Shown one piece after another: positions 1-11,745 of a stretch of DNA of 64,000 nt; the first letter of the stretch is position 1, and each line of letters begins with the position of its first letter. Location: contig BSYO01000003.1 in the NCBI GenBank assembly GCA_033239525.1, forward strand, positions 10,038,001 through 10,102,000. The letters run 5' to 3'. The DNA is from Nepenthes gracilis. Taxonomy: Eukaryota; Streptophyta; Magnoliopsida; Caryophyllales; Nepenthaceae. Below the pieces are notes generated by a model, which did no database searches, was not told where the DNA came from, and saw only the letters and a program-made list of their open reading frames with translations. A program made the translations under genes and the position numbers.

Positions 1-2
1 GC

Positions 3-230
3 CGGTTTCAAGCGACTAGGCTGCCCAATACTTTACAAGAAAAGTCGTTCAAGGCTCACCCGAATAATGCATTTAATAAAGGAGAAGTTTGGACCCAAGG
101 AGTAATTCCTCCATTTCCAAGTCCCAAAGCTGGAATAGCAGCTCCACTTTTCCAACGGCTGAGTAGGCTTCCTTCCCTTTTATATGTAGAGTTTGTTTCC
201 ATCTGTAAAAGACTAGAGTTAGAGAGTTAA
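3..230 (+). CDS. Possible 3' end of an unidentified gene
   Basis: An open frame of 75 codons enters from the left edge and ends at TAA (228-230). It is richer in G+C than the roughly 900 bases that follow, and its residues look like a normal soluble protein tail (for example VIPPFPSPKAGIAAPLF), with no low-complexity run. I do not recognise the family. Another frame is also open for about 35 codons, so the frame choice is tentative. It could be the last exon of a gene lying to the left, or chance. Confidence 0.3.
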   Translation, partial: RFQATRLPNTLQEKSFKAHPNNAFNKGEVWTQGVIPPFPSPKAGIAAPLFQRLSRLPSLLYVEFVSICKRLELES

Positions 231-1133
231 GATTAAGGTTGCAAGTTTCAGCATTCCTGATAGTATGATGGTCTTCTTATTGGTAAATTGAAAAGTTTCA
301 ACACTCAAGTGTGTGAGCCCCTAAATTGATTATCTAAGTTGATGGTCCACTGTTGGTGAGTAATTTTCAGCTCTTAGGTCAGTGACTTTCTAAGTAGACC
401 ATCTAATAGTTAAATGATTTTCTAAATACTATATCTTGTGAAACTGAAGTCATGTAATCTATATATATATATTTTTAATTCTTAGTTATTATTATTTATA
501 GCTCATAAATTTCAAGTAGCCCCTTTTGTATTTTATCTTATGTCAGAAGCCCTTTGCATAAAGCTTCCGCTGTGCGCATGGTACAAAGAATAGTCGGACT
601 ACTTTTTGGGTGTGTTTTATGTGGTATTATCTCATATTATATAAGAAGCCGCTTTCATAATTCAAACCCCTAACTGCTGAGTTATATGCCGACTAGTCTT
701 GAAAAAATGGCAATATCATCATGCTCCAAAGAATTGAACTTCTGGTGTGCCTTTAGTATTATCGGTCTTAGCTCTAAATTTATAAATTTAATTTTAATTA
801 CTTTATTAGTTTATTAATTTATTATTATTCTTTTAAATATTAGATTCTTTTATCTTAATGATTGAAATCTATCGTAATAATTTGAAAGTTAAGATTTTTG
901 TTGAGGTCTATCCCTATAATTTGAAAGCTGAAATTAATAATACAACGGAATATTATTTTAATCCTCATTTTCTATTGCTTTTATAATAAATTAAATTATA
1001 TAAAAAATAATATTAAAAAAAAAAACTATAAAAGAATTCCTTCATCGCACCCTGCAGCCATTTCTTCTGTCACTCTGTGTTATTCCTTTTGTAGAGTTGT
1101 AAATAGAAATTAATTACGTAAATAATAAAAAAC
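231..1133. other. AT-rich spacer, no gene seen
   Basis: No long open frame and no recognisable repeat family. If the frame ending at 230 is real, the first few hundred bases would be its 3' untranslated region. The sequence becomes very AT-rich from about 760. Confidence 0.5.
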
Positions 1134-1149
1134 AATGGGCCGGCCCATT
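1134..1149. promoter_or_regulatory. Perfect 16-bp palindrome of two TGGGCC site-II elements
   Basis: The sequence AATGGGCCGGCCCATT is a perfect inverted repeat holding two head-to-head TGGGCC (site II) boxes. In plants such boxes bind TCP-type factors and are common in promoters of translation and cell-cycle genes. The surroundings are AT-rich, so a 16-bp GC-cored palindrome stands out. No clear coding sequence lies within the next kilobase on either strand, so the target gene, if any, is unknown. Confidence 0.4.
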
Positions 1150-1997
1150 ATGCAGGGAACTACAGAAGCCCAAGTACAATGCCAGGTTGAAACAAATCAT
1201 CCTCAGTGGGAGCCGTTGCCACTAGACGTACTACTTAGAATATGTATATTATTAATTTCAAAAGTATTTTTTTAAAAAAAATTATAACTAATATTTCTTT
1301 TTTTTTATTAAAAAAATATGAGTTATTTTTTTAAAAAAATAAAGAGAATCGTAGAGAAACGGTCAATTTTTTTTGTTTTAGAAATATACACACACATATA
1401 TGTTTTTAAAAATATTTACCAAGCAATGACATATAGACTCTTAGCAGAGCTGTCTTATGGATTTCATGTTATATAATATAGAGCTTGCCCACGTTGGTGG
1501 GTAACATATAAAAGCATGATCGGTCAAATGGATTTGGTAAATCAAGCCATGAGTTATGGCCTTAATGCTTCACACACTAATCAATCGACCCGTTTGTTTC
1601 ATCTTAAAGAAATAAGTAAACTGCGTCCCCCGTTCAATAACCACATATTGCAATGATACGAGGGCCCTTAATGCGTCTCTGTTTTAATATGATTGGATAT
1701 AAATCTAATAACTTAATTATTTTAATTTTTTTAAAAAATTACACTTTATTTTTATTAAAAAAAAATGCTTATCTATATCAATATGACTTGCATAACAAAA
1801 AGAATTACTGATTTATGTTTCCATCAAATCAAATTATACCTTACCGTTGAGGTGCAAAATCAAATAAAATTTTGAAGACGAATTATATAGTTAATCTTAC
1901 CTGATGAAATAGAAGATCTTATTATTATTGTATTTATATAACATGATATTATAGAACATTAGTAGTAGTCTAACATTTTTCCATTATTTAATTACTA
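1150..1997. other. AT-rich spacer
   Basis: Homopolymeric A/T tracts around 1260-1400 and 1700-1770. I see no coding region or repeat boundary until the duplicated block begins at 1998. Confidence 0.5.
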
Positions 1998-3640
1998 ACC
2001 AAGGCTAATCCAAATACAATTTTCTTCCCCACAAAATCCAAGTAAATTGTAGTGGCCAAATGGGGGCACACAATATAATGATGATATCAGATAAATTTTC
2101 TCGGGATAAATAGATACTGAATTCCTTGTTCATTGTGACTAGTTGATACTGGTTATACCATAAAACATACTTAGTTATTTTTACTCTAATAATAATATAT
2201 CAAAAATCAGATAGCACAACTTGATATTATAATATCTTATTCTATAATTCTTCCAATGTATGTTATATGTAACCGCACTAATTATGCTTGTGCAAATGAA
2301 TGGTCATAAGCGGTGATTTAATCTTATTAAAATATGCCATAATTTTATATTATTTAGTCAAAATTAACAATCTTAATTTAGATTATTATTATCATTATTT
2401 GATATCAATGTAGATTGTCTAGAAAATTATTACCATCTCAAAACTACTACTACTTACTCCCATGAATTTTACGCTATTTACCTTTTTACCGTCTCTCGCC
2501 AACATTTCACGAGGCCACATGAAGTGGGGTCACAAGGATTTAATCAAGATTTTGACTTCTTAGACCTTCATGGCATGCGATTTTTTTTCAAAATTATTAT
2601 ATAATGTATGTTATAACTTATTGAAGATGTCATATTATTTTATGAAAAGATGGTGAATTTCAGAAAATAAAAAAGAGAACATAACCTTCTACTATATTTG
2701 TTCTTTCACAAAAAATGAACCAAATCCTCCAACTCTCTCACACACTCTCTCAAACCCTCGACCTGTCTTATACCTTAACTTTTTGATAAGTTTATTAACT
2801 TAAACATCGGAGATATACTAGGTAACAAATTTTAATTTATTTAAAATTTTTATTTATTATTATGGTGGGTAACATCTAATAAAACATTTGATAATTTCAC
2901 TCAAATTTATTAAAATTATAATTCAGATTTCTTATATGCATCACAATTCACTCTAAAATTCAACAAAATCAAAGACTTTGATATATTAAATCAAAACAGG
3001 CAACTTAATTGCCAGATGAAAACGGTCGTTGCGCTGCGTTGTCCTGCACGTCGCATGATGGCCATCGGTATAAAATATGGATAAAACTATATCGGTTTAC
3101 GTTAAGAGAGCTTGAAAAAAAAATAGATTTGGATAATAGTTAGGAGTTACCACTAACAGTAAATAAAGGACTGATTATTATTAATACAAGTGATGAGTTC
3201 TATAATAAAATAATTAGATTTAGATCCAAATAAAATGGTATGTAAATGATTTGATCGTAGAATTGCAATTATGAGATGAGTCAAGTTGCCTTTTATTCAT
3301 AAGCAAGCATCAAATGCCTTGACAAATCACTGTTCATGAGGTGGACCGCAGAGGAGATGGAGAAAACGAAGGAGAGGGGGAGGGGGGGGGTGGAGGCGGC
3401 GGTGGTAGGGTCGCAGCCGAGGTGGGAGGAGGGATCAGCGGCGGGGAGGAGGAGTTTGGCTAGACGGTGTTAATGGAGATAAAATATATTTTTTAAAAGA
3501 GAAGAATCGATTAATGAAATTAGATGTTTGAAGTTTATAATTAGATGAAGTTATAGTTGTTAATATTAGATGATTTTTAAAATTAGACCATGGTATGTCT
3601 CAATCTTAATTATTAATTTAAAAATAAACATTTAATTATT
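1998..3640. repeat. Left copy of a 1.6-kb direct duplication
   Basis: This stretch is nearly identical to 6611-8270. Both begin at ACCAAGGCTAATCC and share the same order of landmarks: a CT-rich tract with CACACTCTCTC, the motif ACTTAAACATCGGAG, AGGCAACTTAATTGCC, and a G-rich tract after GAGGTGGACCGCAGAGG. Differences are scattered substitutions and a few small indels. The CT tract followed by ACTTAA(A/G)CATCGGAG resembles the R-region end of plant Ty3/gypsy LTRs, so the unit probably carries an old LTR. No protein is conserved between the copies. Confidence 0.85.
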
Positions 3641-5660
3641 TTAAAATAGTTATTTACATAGTAAATTTTAATGCCTTTTTTAAAAAAACTTTTCCCGTTA
3701 ACATTGAATTATTAATGGCATTTTTAAATAAAGATAAGTCGGTTTTTAAATTAGACGGAAGGACATTCATGCTGGCAATCGCCAACCAACCTATCAAAAC
3801 ATTATTGAAGTCTCCAAAATAAAAACCTTAAGCAAGTTGCACCTTCTTGTGAGAAGAAGCACCCACAATTACCCTAAATGGTCGTGAGCTTTAAACGTGA
3901 TGATTATAACGCCTTGAGCAGGGGCCACACACCTTGCAACCAACCTAGGATTGGAAGCCGTTAAATTTCAAAATAGTTGGACGACATCTTGACGAAGGAC
4001 GAATAGTTATTTGACTTAGCGTTTACAAAAAATTAAAAAGTTGTAAATAAATTCATTTTAAAAATGTTAAGGGATTTTAAAATACAAATCAAAATTGGAA
4101 CGGGCCCGGCCTCCTCGTGAAAAATTTTTTAAAAAATGTTAAAGTCTCCATTTTAAAATACCATGTTTTTGGCTGGTGCGTGCGTTGTCAATATCATTTA
4201 CTTTTTTCATTAAATCCTCTTGATTTAATGGATTCAAGCCCCGTGGAGGATCATTTACTTTTATTAGGGTTAGATGCCGGCGGGGAAAAACATGAAGGGT
4301 GTTTGCAAGATGTTTTTAGGGTTAGCCCCCAGCCAAATGATTTTAAAACCCCAAAACGCCCCGTGCCCCCTCGCTAGTTTCGAACATGGCCCCTTCAAAG
4401 CCGCCAAAACTATCCATCCTCTACTCTAATTTGCCAACGGAATGAAGATCTTGACGTTTCATTCTTCAAAATTTACCTCCATTCGAATTCGACCTCCCTC
4501 AACCTCTTTAGGGATTTCCAAGGATGGCCGGTCCTTGTCCCCAATTTACGCAGCCTGTCCACCAGCTCTTTTTTTTTTTACGTCAAAAATAACCCTGAAA
4601 GAACTTTGTTTTTTATCAATTCCTTATTTCCGGGAAGAAAATACGAAAAGTTAATATTCTTGCATAAAGAATATCACCCGGGATTGGTTATTATATTATA
4701 TAGTGTCTATGAAGTCATCTTCGTGGAGGTGAGCAAAGATCAAGTTTATAATTTATCCAAGTTTAATGGCATGGGATTTTGAGCCCCCCTCTCGGGTGGT
4801 GCTCAATATATTGGCCCTGGCGGGAGGGCATGCACGGTAACCCCAGCCGTTGGGAATGCCGTGTCGACCAACATATCAGGGCCGGATTTTGTAAACGCCA
4901 AGTCAGCTCTCTCTCTCTTTGCCACGCGGTTTACGGGTGAAAATTTGAGGGATTTTTAAATGTTTATGAAGCAATGCTAATCTATTTAAAAAAGCGCGTC
5001 ACGAGTCATATGCATTAAATGAGGGCTCACGATAGTGCGGGAAAATGAAGAACGAAAGTTTTAGATTTACGAAGTAATACGACAAAACAACAAATTTTAA
5101 GCGTGAATCTCATTACAATGGTAACGATGGGGGGCTATATTATTGTAGAAAAAATGTCATGGATCCTTGATTTTGATGGTAACAACGGGATCAAGTCAAT
5201 ATACCCCTAATTATTTCAAAATTTTAGTATGACGCGAAGCTCGTGATTTAGCATACGCATCCTCCAAATGTGTGCCCTCACCGCCTGTTTACCTTATGAA
5301 GTCACATTATTGTATGGTCGCCGGAGTGAGAAGTGCATTCCGGGAGGAGCAGTCTTCTACCCTCTCAACCCGGAGGCATGAAAGGAACAGGCCCAAATAC
5401 ATTTACTCTTAATAATGATGTTGATTAAAACGCAAAATAATAATTTAAGCATAATAGGTTCCATAATCGTTTAAATGTGAAATTTTAGAATAAGCTTAAT
5501 AGGTCACGAAGCCTCGCGCGGATAATCTTCATGACGCAATCACAATTGAAATAGAATGGCCCCTCCGTTTAATTATCACCACGGAAAGAAGCACAAAGAG
5601 AAGGGAGAAAATAATACTTTTTTTTTATTAATCATTACTCTCTTAGTACAAATTACGGCT
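3641..5660. repeat. Interleaved mosaic: homologue of 8271-9425 with many short insertions
   Basis: In colinear order this stretch contains short blocks that match 8271-9425, separated by GC-rich extra bases. Shared blocks include ATTAGGGTTAGATGCCGG, ATCCTCTACTCTAATTT, CTTGACGTTTCATTCTT, GCAATGCTAATCTATTTAAAAA, ATGAAGTCACATTATTGTATG and AATCACAATTGAAATAGAAT. The inserted pieces run from single bases to a few tens of bases and contain no stops or repeats of their own that I recognise. It looks like two sequences shuffled together. An assembly or consensus error is the simplest reading; repeated gap repair with filler DNA is the biological alternative. No gene should be called here. Confidence 0.75.
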
Positions 5661-6610
5661 ATAATCTAAGACAACGGTGCGAATATAGCTTCGGGAAATC
5701 CACATGAGATTGCTAGGAGCCAATTTCACCAAGCAAACGGAGTCACGAGGAGCACCCCCTCGAGATAAACGCTAAATACAAAATTGAAGCAATGAGTTTC
5801 GGCCTCTCCTCTTTATTGCGCTCAAGCTCGGTGAGGTAACCCCCGCCCGCCGCCGGAAACATTCAATCGGGTGAGCCACAGCCCAAGAGAATAGGAGTGG
5901 CGAACCACTCTCATTAGCGTGACATGGGATAAATTCCATCCAAATAAGGGCGGGCGAGCGAGAATCTCCTCATTGCTTCTTAGCCAAGGATGGCTCCACT
6001 TGCTTGGGGCCCCTCCAAGATATGGCTGATATCTTTTGCGGAATAAATCTGACCCAAGAAATCCCTTTTACAGGCTAATTGTGCGGTCTCCCGGGAAGGC
6101 GCGATAAAACGACAAGCAGCGGGCGCGGCACGAAAGGCTATGAGGCCGCAAGTGGACCCTTTTACTTGTCATGGGGGGCTAGTGGTCCTATATCAAGGCC
6201 AAGGACCGGGCCCATGAAGGATACCTCCTCACGTGCTTGCGATGAACCACTCTCATTAGCGTGAGGAGGCCCAGTACGAGCATAGGAGTTAGGCAATTCT
6301 TCGCCAGGGGAGCCACGGCGTCGAGGCGTCCATCAACTCCTTCCTCGGACCCCAGAGCGGGGCGAGCGAGAATCTCCTCATTGCTTCTCAGGTAGCGGAT
6401 GTCCACTTGCTTAGGCCCCTCCTACTTATGGCGAATCACGAGCCATTCTCTTGCTTAGCGCGTAACGTCTACCGGTGATATCACTGCGGAATAGGAAAGA
6501 CCCTAATCAGATCTGACCCAGGCGTGTAGATCTTGCAATCGGGGTGAGTCGCGTCGAAAAGCTGTGCGGTCTCACGGGAAGGCGAGTCAGCGACAAGCGT
6601 TAGCGGCACG
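5661..6610. repeat. GC-rich block holding two interleaved copies of one sequence
   Basis: From about 5880 the sequence is unusually GC-rich for this locus. Blocks seen between 5880 and 6140 recur in the same order between 6240 and 6610: GAACCACTCTCATTAGCGTGA, GCGAGCGAGAATCTCCTCATTGCTTCT, CCACTTGCTT(G/A)GGCCCCTCC, TGTGCGGTCTC(C/A)CGGGAAGGCG and GCGGCACGA. Different extra bases separate them in each copy, the same pattern as in the mosaic to the left. Open frames here do not keep a frame between copies. The origin of the GC-rich sequence is not evident. Confidence 0.65.
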
Positions 6611-8270
6611 ACCAAGGCTAATCCAAATACAATTTTCTTCCCCACAAAATCCAAGTAAATTGTAGTGGCCAAATGGGGGCACACAATATAATGATGATAT
6701 GAGACAAATTTCCTTGGGATAAATAGATACTGAATTCCTTGTTCATACTGGTTATACCACAAAACATACATAGTTATTATTACTCTAATAATAATATATC
6801 AAAAATCAAATAGCACAACTTGATATTATAATATCTTATTCTAAAATTCTTCCAATGTATGTTATATGTAACCGCACTAATTATGCTTGTGCCAATGAAT
6901 GGTCATAAACGGTGATTTAATCTTATTAAAATATGCCATAATTTTATATTGTTTAGTCAAAATTAACAATCTTAATTTAGATTATTATTATCATTATTTG
7001 ATATCAATGTAGATTGTCTAGAAAATTATTACCATCTCAAAACTACTACTACTTACTCCCATGAATTTTACACTCTTTACCTCTTTGCCGTCTCTCGCCA
7101 ACATTCCACGAGGCCACATGAAGTGGGGTCACAAGGATTTAATCAAAATTTTGACTTCTTAGACCTTCAGGGCATGTGATTTTTTTTCAAAATTATTATA
7201 TAATGTATGTTATAATTTATTGAATATCATATTATTTTATGAAAAGATGGTGGATTTCAGAAAATAAAAAAGAGAGCACAACCTTCTACTATATTTGTTC
7301 TTTCACGAACCAAATCCTCCAACTCTCTCACACACTCTCTCAAACCCTCGACCTGTCTTATACCTTAACTTTTTGATAAGTTTATTAACTTAAGCATCGG
7401 AGATATCTTAGGTAACAAATTTTTAATTTATTTAAAATTTTTATTTATTATTATTATGGTGGGTAACATCTAATAAAACATTTGATAATTTCACTCAAAT
7501 TTATTAAAATTATAATTCAGATTTCTTATATGCATCACAATTCACTCTAAAATTCAACACAATCAAAGACTTTGATATATTAAATCAAAACAGGCAACTT
7601 AATTGCCAGATGAAAACGGTCGTTGCGCTTCCTGCACGTCGCATGATGCACTAATTAATTGTGGGCCATCGGTAAAAAATATGGATAAAACTATATCGGT
7701 TTACGTTAAGAGAGCTTGAAAAAAAATAGATTTGGATAATAGTTAAGAGTTATCACTAGCAGTAAATAAAGGACTGGTTATTATTAATACAAGTGACGAG
7801 TTCTATAATAAAATAATTAGATTTAGATCCAAACAAAATGGTATGTAAATGATTTGATCGTAGAATTGCAATTATGAGATGAGTCAAGTTGCCTTTCATT
7901 CATAAGCAAGCATCAAATTCCTTGACAAATCACTGTTCATGAGGTGGACCGCAGAGGAGATGGAGAAAACAAAGGAGAGGAGGAGGGAGGGGGGGGGGGG
8001 CGGGGGCGGCGGTAGAGGATCGAAACCGGGGTGGGGGAGGAGGGACCAGCGGCGGGGAGGAGGAGTTTGGCTAGACGGTGTTAATGGAGATAAAATATAT
8101 TTTTTAAAAGAGAAGAATTGATTAATGAAATTAGATGTTTGAAGTTTATAATTAGATAAAGTTATAGTTGTTAATATTAGATGATTTTTAAAATTAGACC
8201 ATGGTATGTCTCAATCTTAATTATTAATTTAAAAATAAACATTTAATTATTTTAAAATAGTTATTTTAGT
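6611..8270. repeat. Right copy of the 1.6-kb direct duplication
   Basis: Partner of 1998-3640, offset by about 4.6 kb. It keeps the motif ACTTAAGCATCGGAG near 7388. The G-rich tract (about 7975-8060) is longer than in the left copy and contains an uninterrupted G run that could form a G-quadruplex. Beyond 8270 this copy continues without the insertions that break up the left copy. Confidence 0.85.
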
Positions 8271-9425
8271 AAATTTTTAATTTTTTTTAAAAAATTAAAT
8301 TATAATTATTTATTTTTAAATAGATAGTTGATATATATTAAAGAATACGGAGAATGCTTCATTCATAAGAACAGCAATCACCCTAAGTTGCAGAACTTGG
8401 ATTGGAGAGCATGATGAGTAGAAGCCTCCCCTTGCAATATCTCAACCGTTAAATCAAAATATCTAACGGTTGGATTGAACCGTTACAAAAAAAAAAAAAT
8501 GTAAATAAATTATTTTAAAAAATGTTAAAATTTTAAAATATCAAAATTATAAAAATTTTTTAAAAAAGAAAACCTTTTCATATTTTCAATATCATTTACT
8601 TTTATTCATTAAATGTTTGATTTAAGGGATTGAAGAAATATTTTATTAGGGTTAGATGCCGGCCAAACATCAGGGTGTTTTGTTTTCTAACGTGCCATGA
8701 TGCAACGTTTGTTCGCAGCCGCCCACCTAATCCTCTACTCTAATTTCTATGATCTTGACGTTTCATTCTTAAATTTATCAATTCGAAGCTCGTCTTTAAT
8801 TTTGGCCGGCTTGGGCCGCTATCATTATTTTTTAAAATTTTTTACACTTATTTAAATAGTTAATATTATATTATATTATATTATATAGTGTCTATATCAT
8901 CTTCTAGTCAAGTTTATAATTTAACGAGTTTAATATATTATACAGTGATAATGCATGTAACATGTTTGATTATGTCACACTCAAGTCATGTCATTTGATT
9001 TTTTTAGATGTTTATGAAGTCAATGCTAATCTATTTAAAAATACGATTAATTTCATATGCATGAATTTTAGCATCCCCAATAGTACCAATAATATGATGT
9101 TGATTTAAAACAACTCAAATATATATTATTGAAAGCCTACTCTATAAAAATACATATATCTATGTGTGACTTTTTATGAAGTCACATTATTGTATGATTT
9201 TTTTATGTGTGCATTTTTTATATGCAATATTACTCTTAGTAATGTGTAAATTATAAGAATGAATATGAAATACATTTCTAATAAGTATGAATTATATAAA
9301 AAATAATAATATTAACATAATAAATCACAATTGAAATAGAATAAGGTCTTAATATAGGATAATATTTATTCCAATTACTAGATGTTGAGTTCTAATTCAG
9401 AAATATAATCATTAAATTTTAGTAT
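8271..9425. other. AT-rich non-coding sequence, clean homologue of the mosaic
   Basis: Ordinary AT-rich spacer with no long frame. It is the uninterrupted counterpart of 3641-5660, so it shows what the left copy would look like without its inserted bases. The duplication therefore probably covered the whole of 6611-9425, about 2.8 kb. Confidence 0.6.
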
Positions 9426-10250
9426 AAATTAAATACAAATCTTGATGGGTGCGGCTATAGATAGGTCGACCCGAGAATCAAGCCCACTGAAAGGAGGACG
9501 GCCAGAAGCAGGCAACCTGTCGTGTAGCTTCATGGACTCAAGAGCCGGGTAGAGACGCGATTTGTCCGGATAAATCGACCCGAAATCACTCGGAGAGAAA
9601 CAGGCAATTATGGCTAATCCATAGAGATCCCTTTTACTCACTAGCCAGCCTACGACACAACTCAACCCACATGCGATACTTGTCATAACCGCCTAGGATC
9701 GTAAATCTCCTCAAAATGATAGTCACAGTTCAACAAAAATTTTCAAGATATCGCTCATGATTACGCATCGCTCCCAAAATGACAGCTATAACTTAGCAAA
9801 TTCTCTCATACGGATATTGCGATTCGGCAACCCTTGTAATCGCTTTAATAGAGAAATGAATATTTCTAGACAGCTACGATTGCCATATTCACCCCATATG
9901 AGATCATTGAGACAGTTTAACGGATTCGCCGAAGTGGCAGACAGCAAGTTTTGGCCCCTAAGTAAAGCCAAACAGGCTCCAACATTATAAATACTTCTTC
10001 TCCCTTACTGAAAAAGCTGAACAATCCTTACCCTCGAATGCACCCTCATACAAAGCCGCTTCTTGCTGAGTGCTACAGTTGGAAGTCCTCTACTTTCCTT
10101 CTCCATCCCCTCACTCGTGCATTAACATTCATAGCATCCTCTATCTTTTCTCACATTCGTTAGAAAATTATTGACTTAAACGTCAAAAGATATACCGATG
10201 AGTTAGCCCAAACGATCATTTGAATTCTTATTTATTCGTTATGTTATATA
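9426..10250 (+). repeat. LTR-like fragment (Ty3/gypsy type)
   Basis: This is a GC-richer block in AT-rich DNA with LTR-type promoter features. It starts with a GGTCGACCCGAGAATC segment, has a TATA box in CAACATTATAAATACTTCTT (about 9979-9993), then a C/T-rich leader, then TTGACTTAAACGTCAAAAGATA near 10170. That last motif resembles the CTGACTTRAGCGTCGGAG motif of plant gypsy LTRs. The block at 63.1-64.0 kb shares the GGGTCGACCC start, an ACGGAT segment and CAACACTATAAATGCC in the same order. Short frames inside it are not genes. Ends are not defined. Confidence 0.5.
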
Positions 10251-10784
10251 GGACCCTGGTTAGTAGAGACGAATATTGGATCCGTTTCAATTTAACCTGT
10301 CATAAAAAATCAGATGGATTTCTAATCATACAGCAATTTAAATTTGGGGGCACATCACATCTAATTCAATATTAGGTGTTAAAATATGTTGAGAAAAATA
10401 GAGTTTTGAAAATCAAATTTTAGACAGTTTCGAAGACCAAAAAAGTAATGACATCATTCTAACAGTGAAGCGATCCATTCTTGGAATTTAAAACATTAAT
10501 TAAATACTTGAATATGATTTATATCCTAAAACCATATAAGAATGAGTCTTTTTAATTAATTAAGATATTCTGTACAGTTAATAACTATTCATTAACGGTT
10601 CTGATTTGAATTTTGACAGGAAACTCCTCCCCCAAAGGTGACTTTGGCCTTATATGTATATATATATATTTGAGAGGTTGACAAAAACAAAATAATAAAT
10701 ATTATGTCAGATATAATAACATTATATTTTATTATACCATCTAATTTTATATTTTTAAAATCAAAATATTATAAAATCAAAGTA
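10251..10784. other. AT-rich spacer
   Basis: No gene. A short TA-rich run lies at 10655-10672. The left end of the decayed Copia element cannot be placed exactly and may lie within the last hundred bases. Confidence 0.4.
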
Positions 10785-10945
10785 TTATATAGATATACTC
10801 TATATTTTTATAAGTATTATTTTTTATGTCAATATTATATTGATTATTCAATGTGAGTGACCTCCCATAATAAAATAAATAGACAATGAGTTACATAACC
10901 TTCTATTTTACATCTGCTTTTATCTTCTATATATTTATTATTTTT
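10785..10945 (+). repeat. 5' LTR remnant of the Copia relic
   Basis: Matches the segment at 13527-13685 over about 150 bases with many substitutions. Its right end is set by the primer site just after it. The left end is uncertain. Confidence 0.55.
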
Positions 10946-10947
10946 AA

Positions 10948-10962
10948 TATGATATCAAAGAC
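10948..10962 (+). other. Decayed tRNA-iMet primer binding site
   Basis: TATGATATCAAAGAC is two changes from the usual Copia site TGGTATCAGAG and sits directly after the 5' LTR remnant, as expected for minus-strand priming. Confidence 0.6.
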
Positions 10963-11589
10963 AAATTGACTTTTCTAAATCATCGTGCTTCAACGATGAT
11001 CGGATCGGGCTCTACATATTTGTGTTCATAGCGTTCGACTGTCATCCACATCCATGTTCATTGGGCTCCACCGATTTTCGATCTGTGTTTATCTTTGTCC
11101 ACCAACCCAAATTTGTATTCTGCATACATTATTGGTCTTTGATCTGTTTTCACCGATCTTCAAAAGTGTTCATCCCAATTCTGCAACATCGCCGATTCTA
11201 GTGTCGTTGTATTGCACTCTACACCTGTTGAATCTAGTATTCTGTGGCATCTTGCCTTACTCATATGTTAAATTCAAAAGTTTGATGGTTAGTAACTATG
11301 GGCTACTTAGGAACTCTTGGTGATAAATTTTTTTATTGTATAGTTTGTTAACTTAATAATCACAAAATATTACATTTTAATTCCTTTGAATCTATTTTCT
11401 TTTTATATTTTTTAATTTTATTCATTCTAACATTTGGGACTCTATAATTATACCTGTTAAGGGAGATCAAAATATTTTATTATTTTTATTGATGATTTTC
11501 CTTGATATATATATATATATATATATGAATATATTTTTTATATTACCGATCTAACTTGCCCAAAATATATCAAAATTCTACAATACGGT

Positions 11590-11745
11590 ATACAAGTTTT
11601 CAAAATGAATCAAAAATTTTAAATCAGATAATGTTAATAAATATTGTGAGTTATCTTTTTTGGATATCATTAAATCACATAGCACAATGCAATAAAAATC
11701 TTACCCAAGTATATCCCAACAAAATGGTTATGTTGAATGAAAGTT
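11590..11745 (+). pseudogene. Copia integrase core relic
   Basis: The frame around 11620-11660 reads KILRSDN-like residues, the second catalytic Asp region of Copia integrase. About 30 codons later comes ISQQNGYVE followed by a stop and K (11711-11743), which corresponds to the conserved PQQNG.VERK around the catalytic Glu. At least one frameshift and several stops are present. A 192-codon open frame starting at 11556 runs in a different phase over the same DNA and is not the ancestral frame. Confidence 0.65.

Noticed and set aside
7939..8121. 60-codon frame MRWTAEEMEKTKERRREGGG... as a small gene
   Set aside because: The left duplicate has the same start but a different frame after the G-rich tract, so the protein is not conserved between nearly identical copies.
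11054..11323. 89-codon frame MFIGLHRFSICVYLC... as a gene or Copia gag
   Set aside because: No gag motif or zinc knuckle. It lies in the decayed leader of the Copia relic and looks like chance.
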